Origin: Pseudomonas fluorescens
Lineage (GTDB): Bacteria > Pseudomonadota > Gammaproteobacteria > Pseudomonadales > Pseudomonadaceae
DNA: 64,000 nt
Direction: 5' to 3'
NCBI RefSeq assembly: GCF_002022275.1
Contig: NZ_MSDF01000052.1
Span: 124,001-188,000, forward strand
The notes below the pieces were generated by a model. It was not told where the DNA came from and ran no database searches. It saw only the letters and a program-made list of their open reading frames with translations. The stretch's first letter is position 1, and every line of letters begins with the position of its first letter. The translations under genes were made by a program, and so were the position numbers. Below, piece after piece: positions 8,807 to 16,686 of the stretch.

Positions 8807-9415
8807 ATGAGTTCCAGCCTTCGCCGTCTCTATGAAGATTTGCGCAGTATCTGTGTTGCTTTTGTTTATCCCCCCGGGGATGACCGCGACATCATCATGC
8901 AACAACTGAAACGCATTGGTTGCCGTGTAAAAATCGTGTGGCCGTTTCCCGCAGAGCCCCCGGCGGACGTGGACGTCATTCTGTTTCAGATCACCCAGGA
9001 ACTGGAAGGCAACAAGATCTGGTCCGGCGCCTTCGTCAATGCAGCGCTTATCGCGCTTTCCGACTATGAAAGCCCGACCATCCTGAAGTTATTGCTCGAC
9101 ACCCGGGCCCACGGCGTCATTTCGAAACCGTTTCGATCCTCCGGCATTCTCAGCACGCTGGTGCTGGCGCGTGCGTCTTACAGTTACCAGGAACGATTGC
9201 AAGGCAAGATCGACAAGCTGGAGCTGACCATCAAGTCTCGCCGACAGATCGAAAAAGCCATTCGCGTGTTGGTCGAACGTCAAAACCTGACCGAGACACA
9301 GGCTTACGAGCATATGAGGTCACGGGCAACCAGCTTGCACGTAACGGTGGCCGAGGTGTCGGGAATGATCATTGAAGCCCATGAGGCGATGGAAAGGCTT
9401 GGACTTAAGCTTTGA
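8807..9415 (+). CDS. AmiR-like ANTAR-domain transcription antiterminator
   Basis: The 202-residue protein follows P. aeruginosa AmiR: an N-terminal receiver-like domain without the phosphorylation site (PPGDDRDIIMQQLKRIGC, then DYESPTIL and HGVISKPF), a coiled-coil around residues 125-150, and a C-terminal ANTAR helical bundle (QIEKAIRVLVERQNLTETQA and onward). ANTAR domains bind RNA and prevent terminator formation. A matching target lies in the operon leader (1004-1133). The gene starts 4 bp after the AmiC-like gene, as in the amiC-amiR pair. Confidence 0.92.
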   Translation: MSSSLRRLYEDLRSICVAFVYPPGDDRDIIMQQLKRIGCRVKIVWPFPAEPPADVDVILFQITQELEGNKIWSGAFVNAALIALSDYESPTILKLLLDTRAHGVISKPFRSSGILSTLVLARASYSYQERLQGKIDKLELTIKSRRQIEKAIRVLVERQNLTETQAYEHMRSRATSLHVTVAEVSGMIIEAHEAMERLGLKL

Positions 9416-9485
9416 GCCGGATCGTTTGCGGTTCAGTGGCACGGCGTGTGAGCCAATCGCTAATTTACGAGAAAATCAGCAGGCC

Positions 9486-9505
9486 AAGCTCCGTAGGAGC
9501 TTTGC
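9486..9505 (+). terminator. Weak terminator-like hairpin after the ANTAR gene
   Basis: Arms AAGCTCC and GGAGCTT around GTA (9486-9502) are followed by only three T. It is the only stem seen between the operon end and the next gene. Confidence 0.3.
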
Positions 9506-9592
9506 ATATTCCCTGCGAATTAATGAGACACAATTCCGGAATCAACACAGATGCTGCATTGGTCTCTGACATTCGACATTCAAAAATGGCAA

Positions 9593-10201
9593 ATGGAGTT
9601 TTCCAAAAATGGTCGAGTAAAATGCTGGACACTAATAGAGCGTTCGACTTGGCAACTGCTGGAGACTGAAGGCGTGCTCACATGCCCCATCAGCGCAGCC
9701 AACGACGACCCGATCTTCCAGGACGCCTATGCCTGGATGAAGCACTCGATGGCCAGCGCCGGCATACTCGCACCGGAGCCGGGCTTAACTCCTTGGTGGT
9801 GCTGGGTAAGGTGTGGTGAGAATCATCCTGAACCTTACATTGAGGACGCGGAAGGTCTGCATGATCCGGTCGTGCTTCAGCTTTCTGTTCCCGCAGAACA
9901 GATTGTGTTGTCGTGCTTCGATCTTTGGCATTTTGTACTCAACAAATGCTATGTCTGGGCGTCGGAGCTTGATGAGCAAGATTTTGATCGAGCTATGGAG
10001 AATGCGGAGGAGGGTTCAGATGCTGCGTCAAAGCTCCAACGGCGGATGCAGAAGTCCTGGTCGGCGGTATTTGAGCTTGATCAAACTGCCGTGGACATGG
10101 GCCCATTTGAAGCCAAGAGTATTCAAGGATGTTTTTGGACGCTGAGATTGGCCGACGTCACAGCCGTAATCGAGCGGGATGCTCTGACGTCCCACCACTA
10201 A
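9593..10201 (+). CDS. DUF3841-family protein of unknown function
   Basis: The 202-residue sequence fits the DUF3841 pattern: an opening CWTLIERSTWQLLETEGVL, then AYAWMKHSM, and an aromatic TPWWCWVR block followed by acidic segments. The frame is open to an earlier ATG at 9551; ATG 9593 was chosen because family members begin shortly before the first Trp-Thr. No enzymatic motif is evident. Base composition is lower in GC than the preceding operon, and the following DNA is gene-poor, which suggests acquired DNA. Confidence 0.6.
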   Translation: MEFSKNGRVKCWTLIERSTWQLLETEGVLTCPISAANDDPIFQDAYAWMKHSMASAGILAPEPGLTPWWCWVRCGENHPEPYIEDAEGLHDPVVLQLSVPAEQIVLSCFDLWHFVLNKCYVWASELDEQDFDRAMENAEEGSDAASKLQRRMQKSWSAVFELDQTAVDMGPFEAKSIQGCFWTLRLADVTAVIERDALTSHH

Positions 10202-10679
10202 GCTTGAAAGTCGCGGAGCAAACAGCCGTGCACATCCAAGCTACCTTACTCCGACCACCAGTCCTTCTCTGTGCGTCCCATGCAATAGCCGGAACAGAAT
10301 CGCGTCAGCCGACCTTCGATCTTCCCACGCATGTCGCGAGGGCGCTTGTCCAAGATCCTGAGAATGAACTCAATACTGAAAGTCATGTGATCGACACTCC
10401 AATAGTCAGGTACATGATCGTGGCATAACAAACTCATCGGGTTGACCCGAACGCGCGCGACCTAAAACAAGGCTATCGGCGTTTTAGAGGGAAGGGTTGA
10501 ACTCCAGGATTCATGAGCATAAGCAGCCAGACACATAATTTAACTAGTGGGCGATGTGATATGTACATAAGAGCGGCAATTCACTGATAAATATGAATAT
10601 ATCCAGGTTGCAAGCCACTCTAGTGCTCATCAAACGGCGCTCATAAGAAAAAGGGCCGCTCTGCTAACTTCGCACTGTT
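10202..10679. other. Intergenic stretch without a convincing gene
   Basis: This 478-bp stretch is AT-richer than its surroundings. It holds only a 63-codon minus-strand frame (10246-10437) with no recognisable features. It contains the 15-base sequence GACACATAATTTAAC (10530-10544), which is repeated at the edge of dif (25184-25198). Next to that is a 25-bp element at 10547-10571 that is repeated at 13788-13812. Confidence 0.6.
10530..10544 (+). repeat. 15-bp copy of the sequence flanking and entering dif
   Basis: GACACATAATTTAAC is identical to 25184-25198, which covers the outer flank and first seven bases of the XerD-side arm of dif. Beyond it the two copies diverge. It may be a relic of Xer-mediated integration, or chance. 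Confidence 0.4.
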
Positions 10680-11996
10680 TCAGTGGAAGTGATAGTGCAG
10701 TACAACTGCAGAATGACCATTTGCTCGATGCACTCTAAAGCCGTGCAGATCGTTTGTTACGAGCTTATGCGGATGGTGACCATTGCAGCGGTCAGGAATG
10801 CAATGAACGAAATGATCAGGTGAAAATTTGGCAGCCATGCCTTTCACCCATGAGTGCTGTGAGCCATGATGAGGCACTTGTACGGCCGCCACCAAAGCCA
10901 ATCGATTTGCACCATAGTGCGCCTGCATTGAATTGAACGTTGGCATGTCCATACACAAGTCGCCGAGGCAGAGGAGGCCAGCTCGATCCAGTATCGCTGA
11001 AGGACGCCTCGACGATCTCATTAGCACGCTGCGCTCACCGTCAAAGTACGAACATGCACTCACTTCGCTCAGAGGGCGTACCATCAGGCAGAGCGAGATG
11101 TTGTTCCGTTGCTTACTAGTCGCTCCGAAGTGGTGCTCATAGACCTTCTTAAAGTGTGATCGCCAATTTCGGTGAAGCCTGAGAGGGCAACTCAATCCGG
11201 ATGAATCAATCGCAGTTGCGATCTGATCCTGCACGACATCTATTGACGAGAACGATTTTCGTGCAACCCGCGCACCTCCTTTTGTAATAAATAAGTCAGG
11301 TTGGTCGGAGTTGAAGAACATAAATTCCAAGGGGAGCGTACCTGGTCCGAAGCTGGCCGCATGATCCATCTCGAATGAGGCACCGCCCCATTTTTTGGAG
11401 CGTGCAGCAACTGCCGGTAACATATCATCAACCAAAAGTGGCTCGAGGGATGAGCCAAACACATCATCGCTAGGGCGACTGGCAAGCTCGTCCCATTCAG
11501 GCGATGGATTATCGCCGCGATCAGGGAGCGTGGAGCGTTCGTCCCCAGAAACACCACCCTTCACGAATATTACCGCCCCAACTTGCTCAGAAAGACCACT
11601 CGTCAGAAGCCACTGGACTGGATCGAGCTGGAAGAGCGCTGTCGACGCAGAGCATGTGCTGGCATCGCCAGCCAAAACCTCTTCAACTCGCTGGCCTATA
11701 CACATATAAGGGACTGCCAACCAGCGTACACGCCTGTTTCGTAAGAAATGCTCCACACCGTTCACATGATCGTTGTCAAAGTGGGAAAGAACCAGCAAAT
11801 CGATTTCCTGCGGCAACCAGCCTGCGATGTTTTGATCATTGATAGCTTTTTCTACACGATGCTGACTTCTAGCTCCGCAGTCATAAGCCCAACTGAATGC
11901 GGCTCGTCGCAACTTCTTATTCCAAACTACCCCGGTGAAAAACGTTCCGTGGCCTACCGGATGGAAATGTTGACGCACGTGCAGGTGGCAATTCAT
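10680..11996 (-). CDS. ComEC-like metallo-beta-lactamase-fold protein
   Basis: The 438-residue protein has the metal-binding motif LSHFDNDHVNG (His72, Asp74, Asp76, His77) and a late PHHGSQHSW block typical of ComEC/Rec2-type metallo-beta-lactamase domains. It has no membrane segments, so it is a soluble relative rather than a DNA-uptake channel. The N-terminal segment VGHGTFFTG is another family feature. Soluble proteins of this class often sit in bacterial conflict loci as presumed nucleases or hydrolases, but no partner with a clear defence domain is adjacent. It is the only gene on this strand between 9.5 and 13.3 kb and has atypical composition. Confidence 0.7.
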   Translation of the reverse strand: MNCHLHVRQHFHPVGHGTFFTGVVWNKKLRRAAFSWAYDCGARSQHRVEKAINDQNIAGWLPQEIDLLVLSHFDNDHVNGVEHFLRNRRVRWLAVPYMCIGQRVEEVLAGDASTCSASTALFQLDPVQWLLTSGLSEQVGAVIFVKGGVSGDERSTLPDRGDNPSPEWDELASRPSDDVFGSSLEPLLVDDMLPAVAARSKKWGGASFEMDHAASFGPGTLPLEFMFFNSDQPDLFITKGGARVARKSFSSIDVVQDQIATAIDSSGLSCPLRLHRNWRSHFKKVYEHHFGATSKQRNNISLCLMVRPLSEVSACSYFDGERSVLMRSSRRPSAILDRAGLLCLGDLCMDMPTFNSMQAHYGANRLALVAAVQVPHHGSQHSWVKGMAAKFSPDHFVHCIPDRCNGHHPHKLVTNDLHGFRVHRANGHSAVVLHYHFH

Positions 11997-12316
11997 AAAG
12001 TTCCTTACCTAAACCCTGATCCAAAAATTTACATAATATCGGAAGACTAGGAGATATAATAGCTAATGGCCAGCACCAAGACGCAATCTCTGCCTTGAAC
12101 CCGCCCTTGGTTTTATACTTGGCGGTGTTGGGGGCAGTCCACACGGTGCGGAGGCAGTTCGTAGGCTGGTTCCAGCGTGCGACTTTGCCTTGACGCTCTC
12201 AGGGGAGGGCTGGCTTGAGTGCATGTCAATTTGCTACTATTGGTTTTTTTGTCATTAGCATCGCCGTTTTGTTGAATGAATACGTGAGCGTAGTGACTGT
12301 AACCTAAGGTAAATCA
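11997..12316. other. Intergenic stretch
   Basis: Nothing coding is supported in this 320-bp stretch. It serves as upstream DNA for both the minus-strand gene and the plus-strand gene at 12317. AT-rich bases lie near 12030-12065 and again near 12230-12260. Confidence 0.5.
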
Positions 12317-12826
12317 ATGGCGGATTCTGATTTCAAACAAAAGCCGATCGCATTCCCTACCGGTTGGATTCGGCACTCCAATGGAGGCGTCATTGGCTTA
12401 GATAGGTACCGCCCAGATCTATCTTTCCAGGACGCTGAGGGCAGGGTGGTTTGCGTAATTGAATCATCTAGCACCAACGATCGTAAGGTTGGAGTTGGAG
12501 AATTGTTTCTCGCGGACAAGTTTTTTTCAGATACTGCTGTCGATGGCGTCCTCATTTTTTCCCTTTGTGGGAAATCGACCAGCCCACCTCGTCCTGATAC
12601 TCAACACGCCTACCTGCTGCCGTACTTCACGTATCTTCGTTCATTCGCTGGAGAATATGGCGTAAAGGAAATATATATTATCTCCGAAGCCGCGTTCGAA
12701 TCATGTGATTGGACAGCACTCAGCGACGACTTCAAGTCCATGGCGTATGCACTCAAAGTTCAAGCTGTTATTTCAGATCCAGTTGTACAAGCAAAACAGG
12801 AAGCTCTACGCCCATCGCTCGCTTAG
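12317..12826 (+). CDS. Hypothetical protein with a possible PD-(D/E)xK-like core
   Basis: I do not recognise this 169-residue protein. Its first half reads RYRPDLSFQDAEG followed by VVCVIESSSTNDRK, an arrangement (Pro-Asp, a turn, a beta strand ending in Glu) reminiscent of restriction-endonuclease-like folds. The position where a catalytic lysine would follow is Ser, so activity is doubtful. The C-terminal half alternates strands and helices. AAGG lies a few bases before ATG 12317. Composition is AT-richer than the core genome. Confidence 0.5.
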   Translation: MADSDFKQKPIAFPTGWIRHSNGGVIGLDRYRPDLSFQDAEGRVVCVIESSSTNDRKVGVGELFLADKFFSDTAVDGVLIFSLCGKSTSPPRPDTQHAYLLPYFTYLRSFAGEYGVKEIYIISEAAFESCDWTALSDDFKSMAYALKVQAVISDPVVQAKQEALRPSLA

Positions 12827-12907
12827 GTTGCCGGTTCGGATAGCGCGCTAGATATGCTTTCGCGATTTTCAGTTTGTGTTTACCTCCCCCCACGAATGGA
12901 TGTCCTT

Positions 12908-13306
12908 ATGGAAATTGAAATGACCCCGCTGCCAAGTGGCTTGCTTCAGCAACTCGACAATGTCGGCTGTACAGTGCCGAAACAATGCTACGCAAATTGC
13001 TTGGCTGCAGTAACCAATTATCTATTAGCAGAAAAATATGTTCTATGTTTTGTCGAAATAGAAAGTGGTGAGAAGTTAGGGCATGCCGTAATAAAGATTG
13101 ATGGCAACTACTACGACCCTACACTTGAGCTTCAAGCGCCCCGTAAAGTAAAGTACTGGTGGCACTCAGAGTATACAAAAACTGAATTGCGCGACTTTGT
13201 TAAAGCGCAGCATAAAGACATTGTTCCAAAAAACGGTGGGATTGAAGTGTTTCCCCCAAGCCTTCGTCAGGATGGAACAGTGGTGTGCGAAGAAGTTACA
13301 GCTTAA
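12908..13306 (+). CDS. Small hypothetical protein with transglutaminase-like Cys-His-Asp pattern
   Basis: From ATG 12908 the protein is 132 residues; ATG 12854 and 12920 are alternatives. It has Cys27 (or Cys31) in VPKQCYANCLAAV, then His59 in LGHAVIKIDGNYYDPTLE and Asp70 eleven residues later. This spacing and the His-Ala...Tyr-Asp-Pro-Thr wording resemble the Cys-His-Asp triad of transglutaminase-like cysteine proteases. Family assignment is by pattern only. It lies 81 bp downstream of the previous orphan gene and could share its transcript. Confidence 0.5.
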   Translation: MEIEMTPLPSGLLQQLDNVGCTVPKQCYANCLAAVTNYLLAEKYVLCFVEIESGEKLGHAVIKIDGNYYDPTLELQAPRKVKYWWHSEYTKTELRDFVKAQHKDIVPKNGGIEVFPPSLRQDGTVVCEEVTA

Positions 13307-13344
13307 GCGAACGACAACGGCACCCACTGGTAAAAGTCAGACAG

Positions 13345-13800
13345 TCATAGCTGCCAGAGAGCCCCAAAATTTCCGAGCATTCTAAGAGCCGTCAAGGTCG
13401 CCACGCATTCAGGTGAAAGTGGTGATGGAAACTTGAGGTCTCGGCTTTTGGCATAGGCATAGAAAAAGCCCGGATCGCCCGCAGATGCGCGGTACATTTG
13501 ATCATTGGGTGCTTCATCGCTGCTGACCTCGATCTTCGGATCAAATTGGATGCTAGCACAAGCCTTACAACCCGCAGTCTTCCGTTGATCCCCTTTGATT
13601 GTGGAACTTAATCCATCAGATGTTCATTTCATCTCGCTTGGCAGTTCCGTTCGAATTCGGGAAAACAGATCGTCCAGGGAGATCAGATTGTCCTGAAGTA
13701 GATAACAGGCTACGAGTATGGTAAACGGATGAACGTCCAGTACAGATGACAGCTCGTCTACCTTCTCGATGGCATATTGTTTTACATGTGGGCGATGTTA
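13345..13800 (-). pseudogene. Decayed reading frame, unrecognised
   Basis: One minus-strand frame reads through this stretch with protein-like composition but is broken by TGA at 13624-13626 and bounded upstream by TAA at 13798-13800. The downstream part encodes segments such as DPKIEVSSDEAPNDQMYRA and ends ...GNFGALWQL; the upstream part includes AIEKVDELSSVLDVHPF. Neither part has a plausible ATG at its beginning. I cannot name the ancestral gene. Confidence 0.3.
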
Positions 13801-13884
13801 GATGTTCATGAGTCGCTCATGGGTCAAATACCGCTGGCTTAGTACTCCAGAAATGAACGCAATTGTTCATCGTTTGATGTTCAT
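13788..13884 (+). repeat. Cluster of short repeats resembling a transposon end
   Basis: GTGGGCGATGT begins a 25-bp block (13788-13812) that matches 10547-10571 at 21 of 25 positions. GATGTTCAT occurs at 13801-13809 and 13876-13884, with another copy at 13619-13627, and a related TTGTTCAT lies at 13863-13870. One such block preceded by T (13787) begins TGTGGGCG, as Tn7-family ends do. No transposase gene is present. Confidence 0.3.
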
Positions 13885-14222
13885 AGACCCGGTTTTCCCT
13901 GCCGTCCTTAGCCTCGTCTCCCCGACCTCTCATGGTCCCAGTCCAGAGGGTGATGGATGCTGATTTTCACAAAAACATGCTTGGGCATCTGGCTGGAAAT
14001 AGGGTAGTCCCTGTCAGACTCAGAATTGAGCAGTGTGATTTGTCCCGGAGCTGGTTACTCATGGCCCTCTTAACTGGCCTCAGTTTAAGGCATGGAGGTG
14101 TCTAAGAAACCCGCGGCGATTCATCTCTGGAGAGAAGCACGATTGAGCGTAGGACCGGCAGAACCATAGACGCTTGGGGTTTTCCCACACCGAGCTGCGC
14201 ATGCACTGAACGTTCAAAGGGC
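13885..14222. other. Gene-poor stretch
   Basis: No open frame longer than about 60 codons and no motif is recognisable in these 338 bases. It looks like non-coding or decayed DNA at the edge of the nitroreductase cluster. Confidence 0.5.
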
Positions 14223-14837
14223 TTAAACGAACTGCAATACGTCGTTTACGGCTTTACGCGGCTTTTGTGGCCAGTTGGCCAAGCCCGGGTAGCCAACAGT
14301 GATCAACATCACCGGCACTTCCTCATCCGATAGACCGAACTCCTTGGCTACTGCGACCTGATCAAACCCGATCATTGGCGTCGAAACCAGGCCCTGGCCC
14401 TTGGCAGCCAACATCAGGGTCATCGCGGCGAGCGAGCCCGAGCGAATGGCCTCGTCGCGCTGCAATTGAGGGTTTTCCTGGTACATACCTTGAGCCGCAC
14501 CCACCCACATGTCGTAGATCGACTGATCAATGATTCCGGCATCCAGGGTCGGTTGCAATGCGGCAGGCAGGGTTACATGCGGGTTGAGGGTGCCGCAGAC
14601 AATAAAGGTCACAGCGGCATCCAAGACCTTTTGTTGGCCGAATGCCAATGGCAACAAGCGCGCCTTGGCTTCGGTGCTGCGCACGGCCAGGAACGTCCAG
14701 TTTTGCAGGTTGAAGGCGGAGGGGGCGTGAGTGGCCAGGTTGACCAACTCAGCGACTTGGGCGTCCGTCAATGAACGTTCAATGTCGTAGCTGTTGGCGG
14801 AGATGCGGGACTTAATAACTTCAGCGATGGCGGACAT
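14223..14837 (-). CDS. Nitroreductase-family flavoprotein
   Basis: This 204-residue protein shows nitroreductase features: VIKSRISANSYD (FMN phosphate contact) at the start, HAPSAFNLQNWTFLAV, a central AAQGMYQENP segment and VPVMLITVGYPG near the end. Such enzymes reduce quinones or nitroaromatics using NAD(P)H and FMN. ATG 14837 was chosen over an upstream frame extension because it gives the usual length and N-terminus. It is the last of three minus-strand genes, with an antibiotic-biosynthesis-monooxygenase protein and a tautomerase, divergent from a LysR regulator; a quinone or electrophile stress role is plausible. Confidence 0.88.
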   Translation of the reverse strand: MSAIAEVIKSRISANSYDIERSLTDAQVAELVNLATHAPSAFNLQNWTFLAVRSTEAKARLLPLAFGQQKVLDAAVTFIVCGTLNPHVTLPAALQPTLDAGIIDQSIYDMWVGAAQGMYQENPQLQRDEAIRSGSLAAMTLMLAAKGQGLVSTPMIGFDQVAVAKEFGLSDEEVPVMLITVGYPGLANWPQKPRKAVNDVLQFV

Positions 14838-14907
14838 GGTGATCTCTGTGTGGGATAAAGATGCGCAGGACACAGCTGTCAATCGTGAGCCTGCGCGTTG
14901 CTTGAAG

Positions 14908-15261
14908 TTAGCGGCTGAAGCCGTCGAACGGCGTCATGTAGACGGCGCCGAACGGGTCGAGGCGCTTGCGGATTTCAGCGTCGGGCGTGCCGTAGACCAC
15001 CAGGCTCTTGATGGTGCACAACGCCAGGAAACGCTGGCCGAATGGCGCGAACGTGGTGTCTACGTGGCTAACCACGGCATCGGCGTTGTAACGCTCAAGG
15101 ATATGCACGGTGCTGTTGTCTTCGTTGACGCTGTATTCGTAAATCAATGTGCCCGGCTCGGCGCGAGTGGCGGCAACGATGGTGGCGATCAGTGCCTTGA
15201 ATTCAGCAAACTCTGAGGGTTTGACTGCAAGGGAGAACAGGCACGAAATAGTGGGATGCAT
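14908..15261 (-). CDS. Antibiotic biosynthesis monooxygenase-domain protein (YgiN-like)
   Basis: This 117-residue protein is a single dimeric alpha+beta barrel of the ABM type, with FKALIATIVAATRAEPGTLIYEYSV and VHILERYNADAVVSHV. Relatives act as cofactor-free quinol monooxygenases. ATG 15261 gives the normal length; an upstream TTG-initiated extension adds an unlikely hydrophobic stretch. It lies between the nitroreductase and tautomerase genes on one strand. Confidence 0.82.
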   Translation of the reverse strand: MHPTISCLFSLAVKPSEFAEFKALIATIVAATRAEPGTLIYEYSVNEDNSTVHILERYNADAVVSHVDTTFAPFGQRFLALCTIKSLVVYGTPDAEIRKRLDPFGAVYMTPFDGFSR

Positions 15262-15344
15262 AGGGGTTGTCTCCAGCAGAAAGACGACAACCTGCACGCC
15301 AGCATCGCTGGATTAGCCGGTGCATGGGGCGCAGGTCATGAGCG

Positions 15345-15542
15345 TCAGGATTTTTGGGATGCTTCCCCGAACAGCTTGCCGGCGCCGGCCCAGTCCGATG
15401 CGGCTACGTCTTCGAAAATCACGTAGATATAATTGGCATCGGTCCCGGTGTGTTTAACGATGCTTTCGGTGATATCGGCTGCAACAGCGGCTTTCTGCGC
15501 GTGTTCTTTACCTTCGAACCAGCTCACACGTACGACGGGCAT
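15345..15542 (-). CDS. 4-oxalocrotonate tautomerase-family protein
   Basis: The 65-residue protein begins Met-Pro, leaving the N-terminal proline that acts as catalytic base in this superfamily. PVVRVSWFEG, an amphipathic helix with the KAAVAADITESIV segment, and YIYVIFEDV follow as usual for the 4-OT fold. It is the first gene of the small minus-strand cluster and lies 150 bp from the divergent LysR gene, whose product probably controls it. Confidence 0.85.
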   Translation of the reverse strand: MPVVRVSWFEGKEHAQKAAVAADITESIVKHTGTDANYIYVIFEDVAASDWAGAGKLFGEASQKS

Positions 15543-15692
15543 GATGTATTCCTTCTAAAGCATTGATCTGGGAGAGGTGCGCAACGTGCACCGCTGTTTG
15601 GCTGGAATCCATCGTACTGTTGAATCGAGTGGCGATAAACGGCCTGCAGCTATAATCTGGGTAGCATAAAACTCCACAATAGCGGGCGCAGC

Positions 15693-16595
15693 ATGGTACC
15701 TATCGATTCCTTTCAGGGCGTCATCACCTTTGTTGTGGCGGCGCGCTCATCCAGCTTTACCCAGGCAGCCGAGCGCCTGGGATTGTCGAAATCTGCTGTG
15801 GGCAAGGCCATTGCGCGCCTGGAAGAGCGTTTGGGTACGCAGTTATTCCATCGCACGACGCGAAGGATTTCCCTCACCGCCGATGGCGAGGCCTACTTCG
15901 CTGCGTGCTCAACAGCCCTGGAGGAAATCGGCGCCGCTGAAAGCGGGCTGGGCCCCGGTGGTGGTGAGCCATCTGGCCGTTTGCGGGTTGATGTTCCGGT
16001 GGCGTTCGGACGCCGGGTTGTCGCGCCATTGTTGTTTGAGATCGCCAACAAATACCCGGCGTTGCAATTGAGCCTGACGTTTTCCGATTACCTCGTGGAC
16101 CCGTTCGAAGAGGGTATCGATTTGTTGGTACGATTCGGCGAACTCCAGGACACCAGCGGCCTGGTCGCGCGGCGATTGACCCGTCAACGCTGGGCCGTCT
16201 GTGCCTCCCCTGACTACCTTGCGCGTTTTGGTACCCCGCACACCCTTGAAGAACTGAGCCAGCATCGTTGCATCGTTGGCCATCGACAGGGACAACCACT
16301 TGCATGGCGAGTGATGCAGGCGGGTCAGACGGTCCGTTACGCGCCCCCATCAACTCATCAAATTGGCGATGGCGAAGCCATGATGCTTGCTGCGGTGGCG
16401 GGTGCCGGCTTATGCCAAATGCCGCGTAGCCTGTTCCAGGATGATATTGAAGCGGGCAGGCTGGTCGAGGTGCTGCAAACCTATGAGCCTGATGCGGTTG
16501 ATGTGCATGCGGTCTGGCCCAAGGTGTCGCACCTGCGCCCCAAGGTCCGTTATGTGGTCGATGAGCTGGTCAAATTGTGCGCGCATTGGCAGTAA
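15693..16595 (+). CDS. LysR-family transcriptional regulator (CrgA-like)
   Basis: The 300-residue protein has an N-terminal winged helix-turn-helix (SSFTQAAERLGLSKSAVGKA, residues about 20-40) and a C-terminal LysR effector domain with LRVDVPVAFGRRVVAP and a late AVAGAGLCQMPR motif. Its divergent placement from the tautomerase/monooxygenase/nitroreductase genes is the classical arrangement for a LysR regulator controlling the neighbouring operon from the 150-bp intergenic region. Inducer unknown. Confidence 0.9.
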   Translation: MVPIDSFQGVITFVVAARSSSFTQAAERLGLSKSAVGKAIARLEERLGTQLFHRTTRRISLTADGEAYFAACSTALEEIGAAESGLGPGGGEPSGRLRVDVPVAFGRRVVAPLLFEIANKYPALQLSLTFSDYLVDPFEEGIDLLVRFGELQDTSGLVARRLTRQRWAVCASPDYLARFGTPHTLEELSQHRCIVGHRQGQPLAWRVMQAGQTVRYAPPSTHQIGDGEAMMLAAVAGAGLCQMPRSLFQDDIEAGRLVEVLQTYEPDAVDVHAVWPKVSHLRPKVRYVVDELVKLCAHWQ

Positions 16596-16686
16596 AGGCT
16601 GCGCGCACAGTTAATCGCTTAACCGGATGAGTATCGGTATCGGAAACTTTTGTAAGATCCCAGAAGCCCAGTTTTAAGGGGCTTGC

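Noticed and set aside
9412..9669. An 85-codon plus-strand frame overlapping the DUF3841 start
   Set aside because: No motif, overlaps the start of a better supported gene, and no conserved features.
10246..10437. A 63-codon minus-strand frame
   Set aside because: Looks partly protein-like but has no ribosome site or recognisable family.
11917..12144. A minus-strand frame beginning MWT, like IS5-family transposases
   Set aside because: The similarity ends after three residues, and no transposase motifs or terminal repeats follow.
12317..12826. Active restriction endonuclease
   Set aside because: The Pro-Asp and Glu positions resemble the fold, but the catalytic lysine position is Ser and there is no methyltransferase partner.
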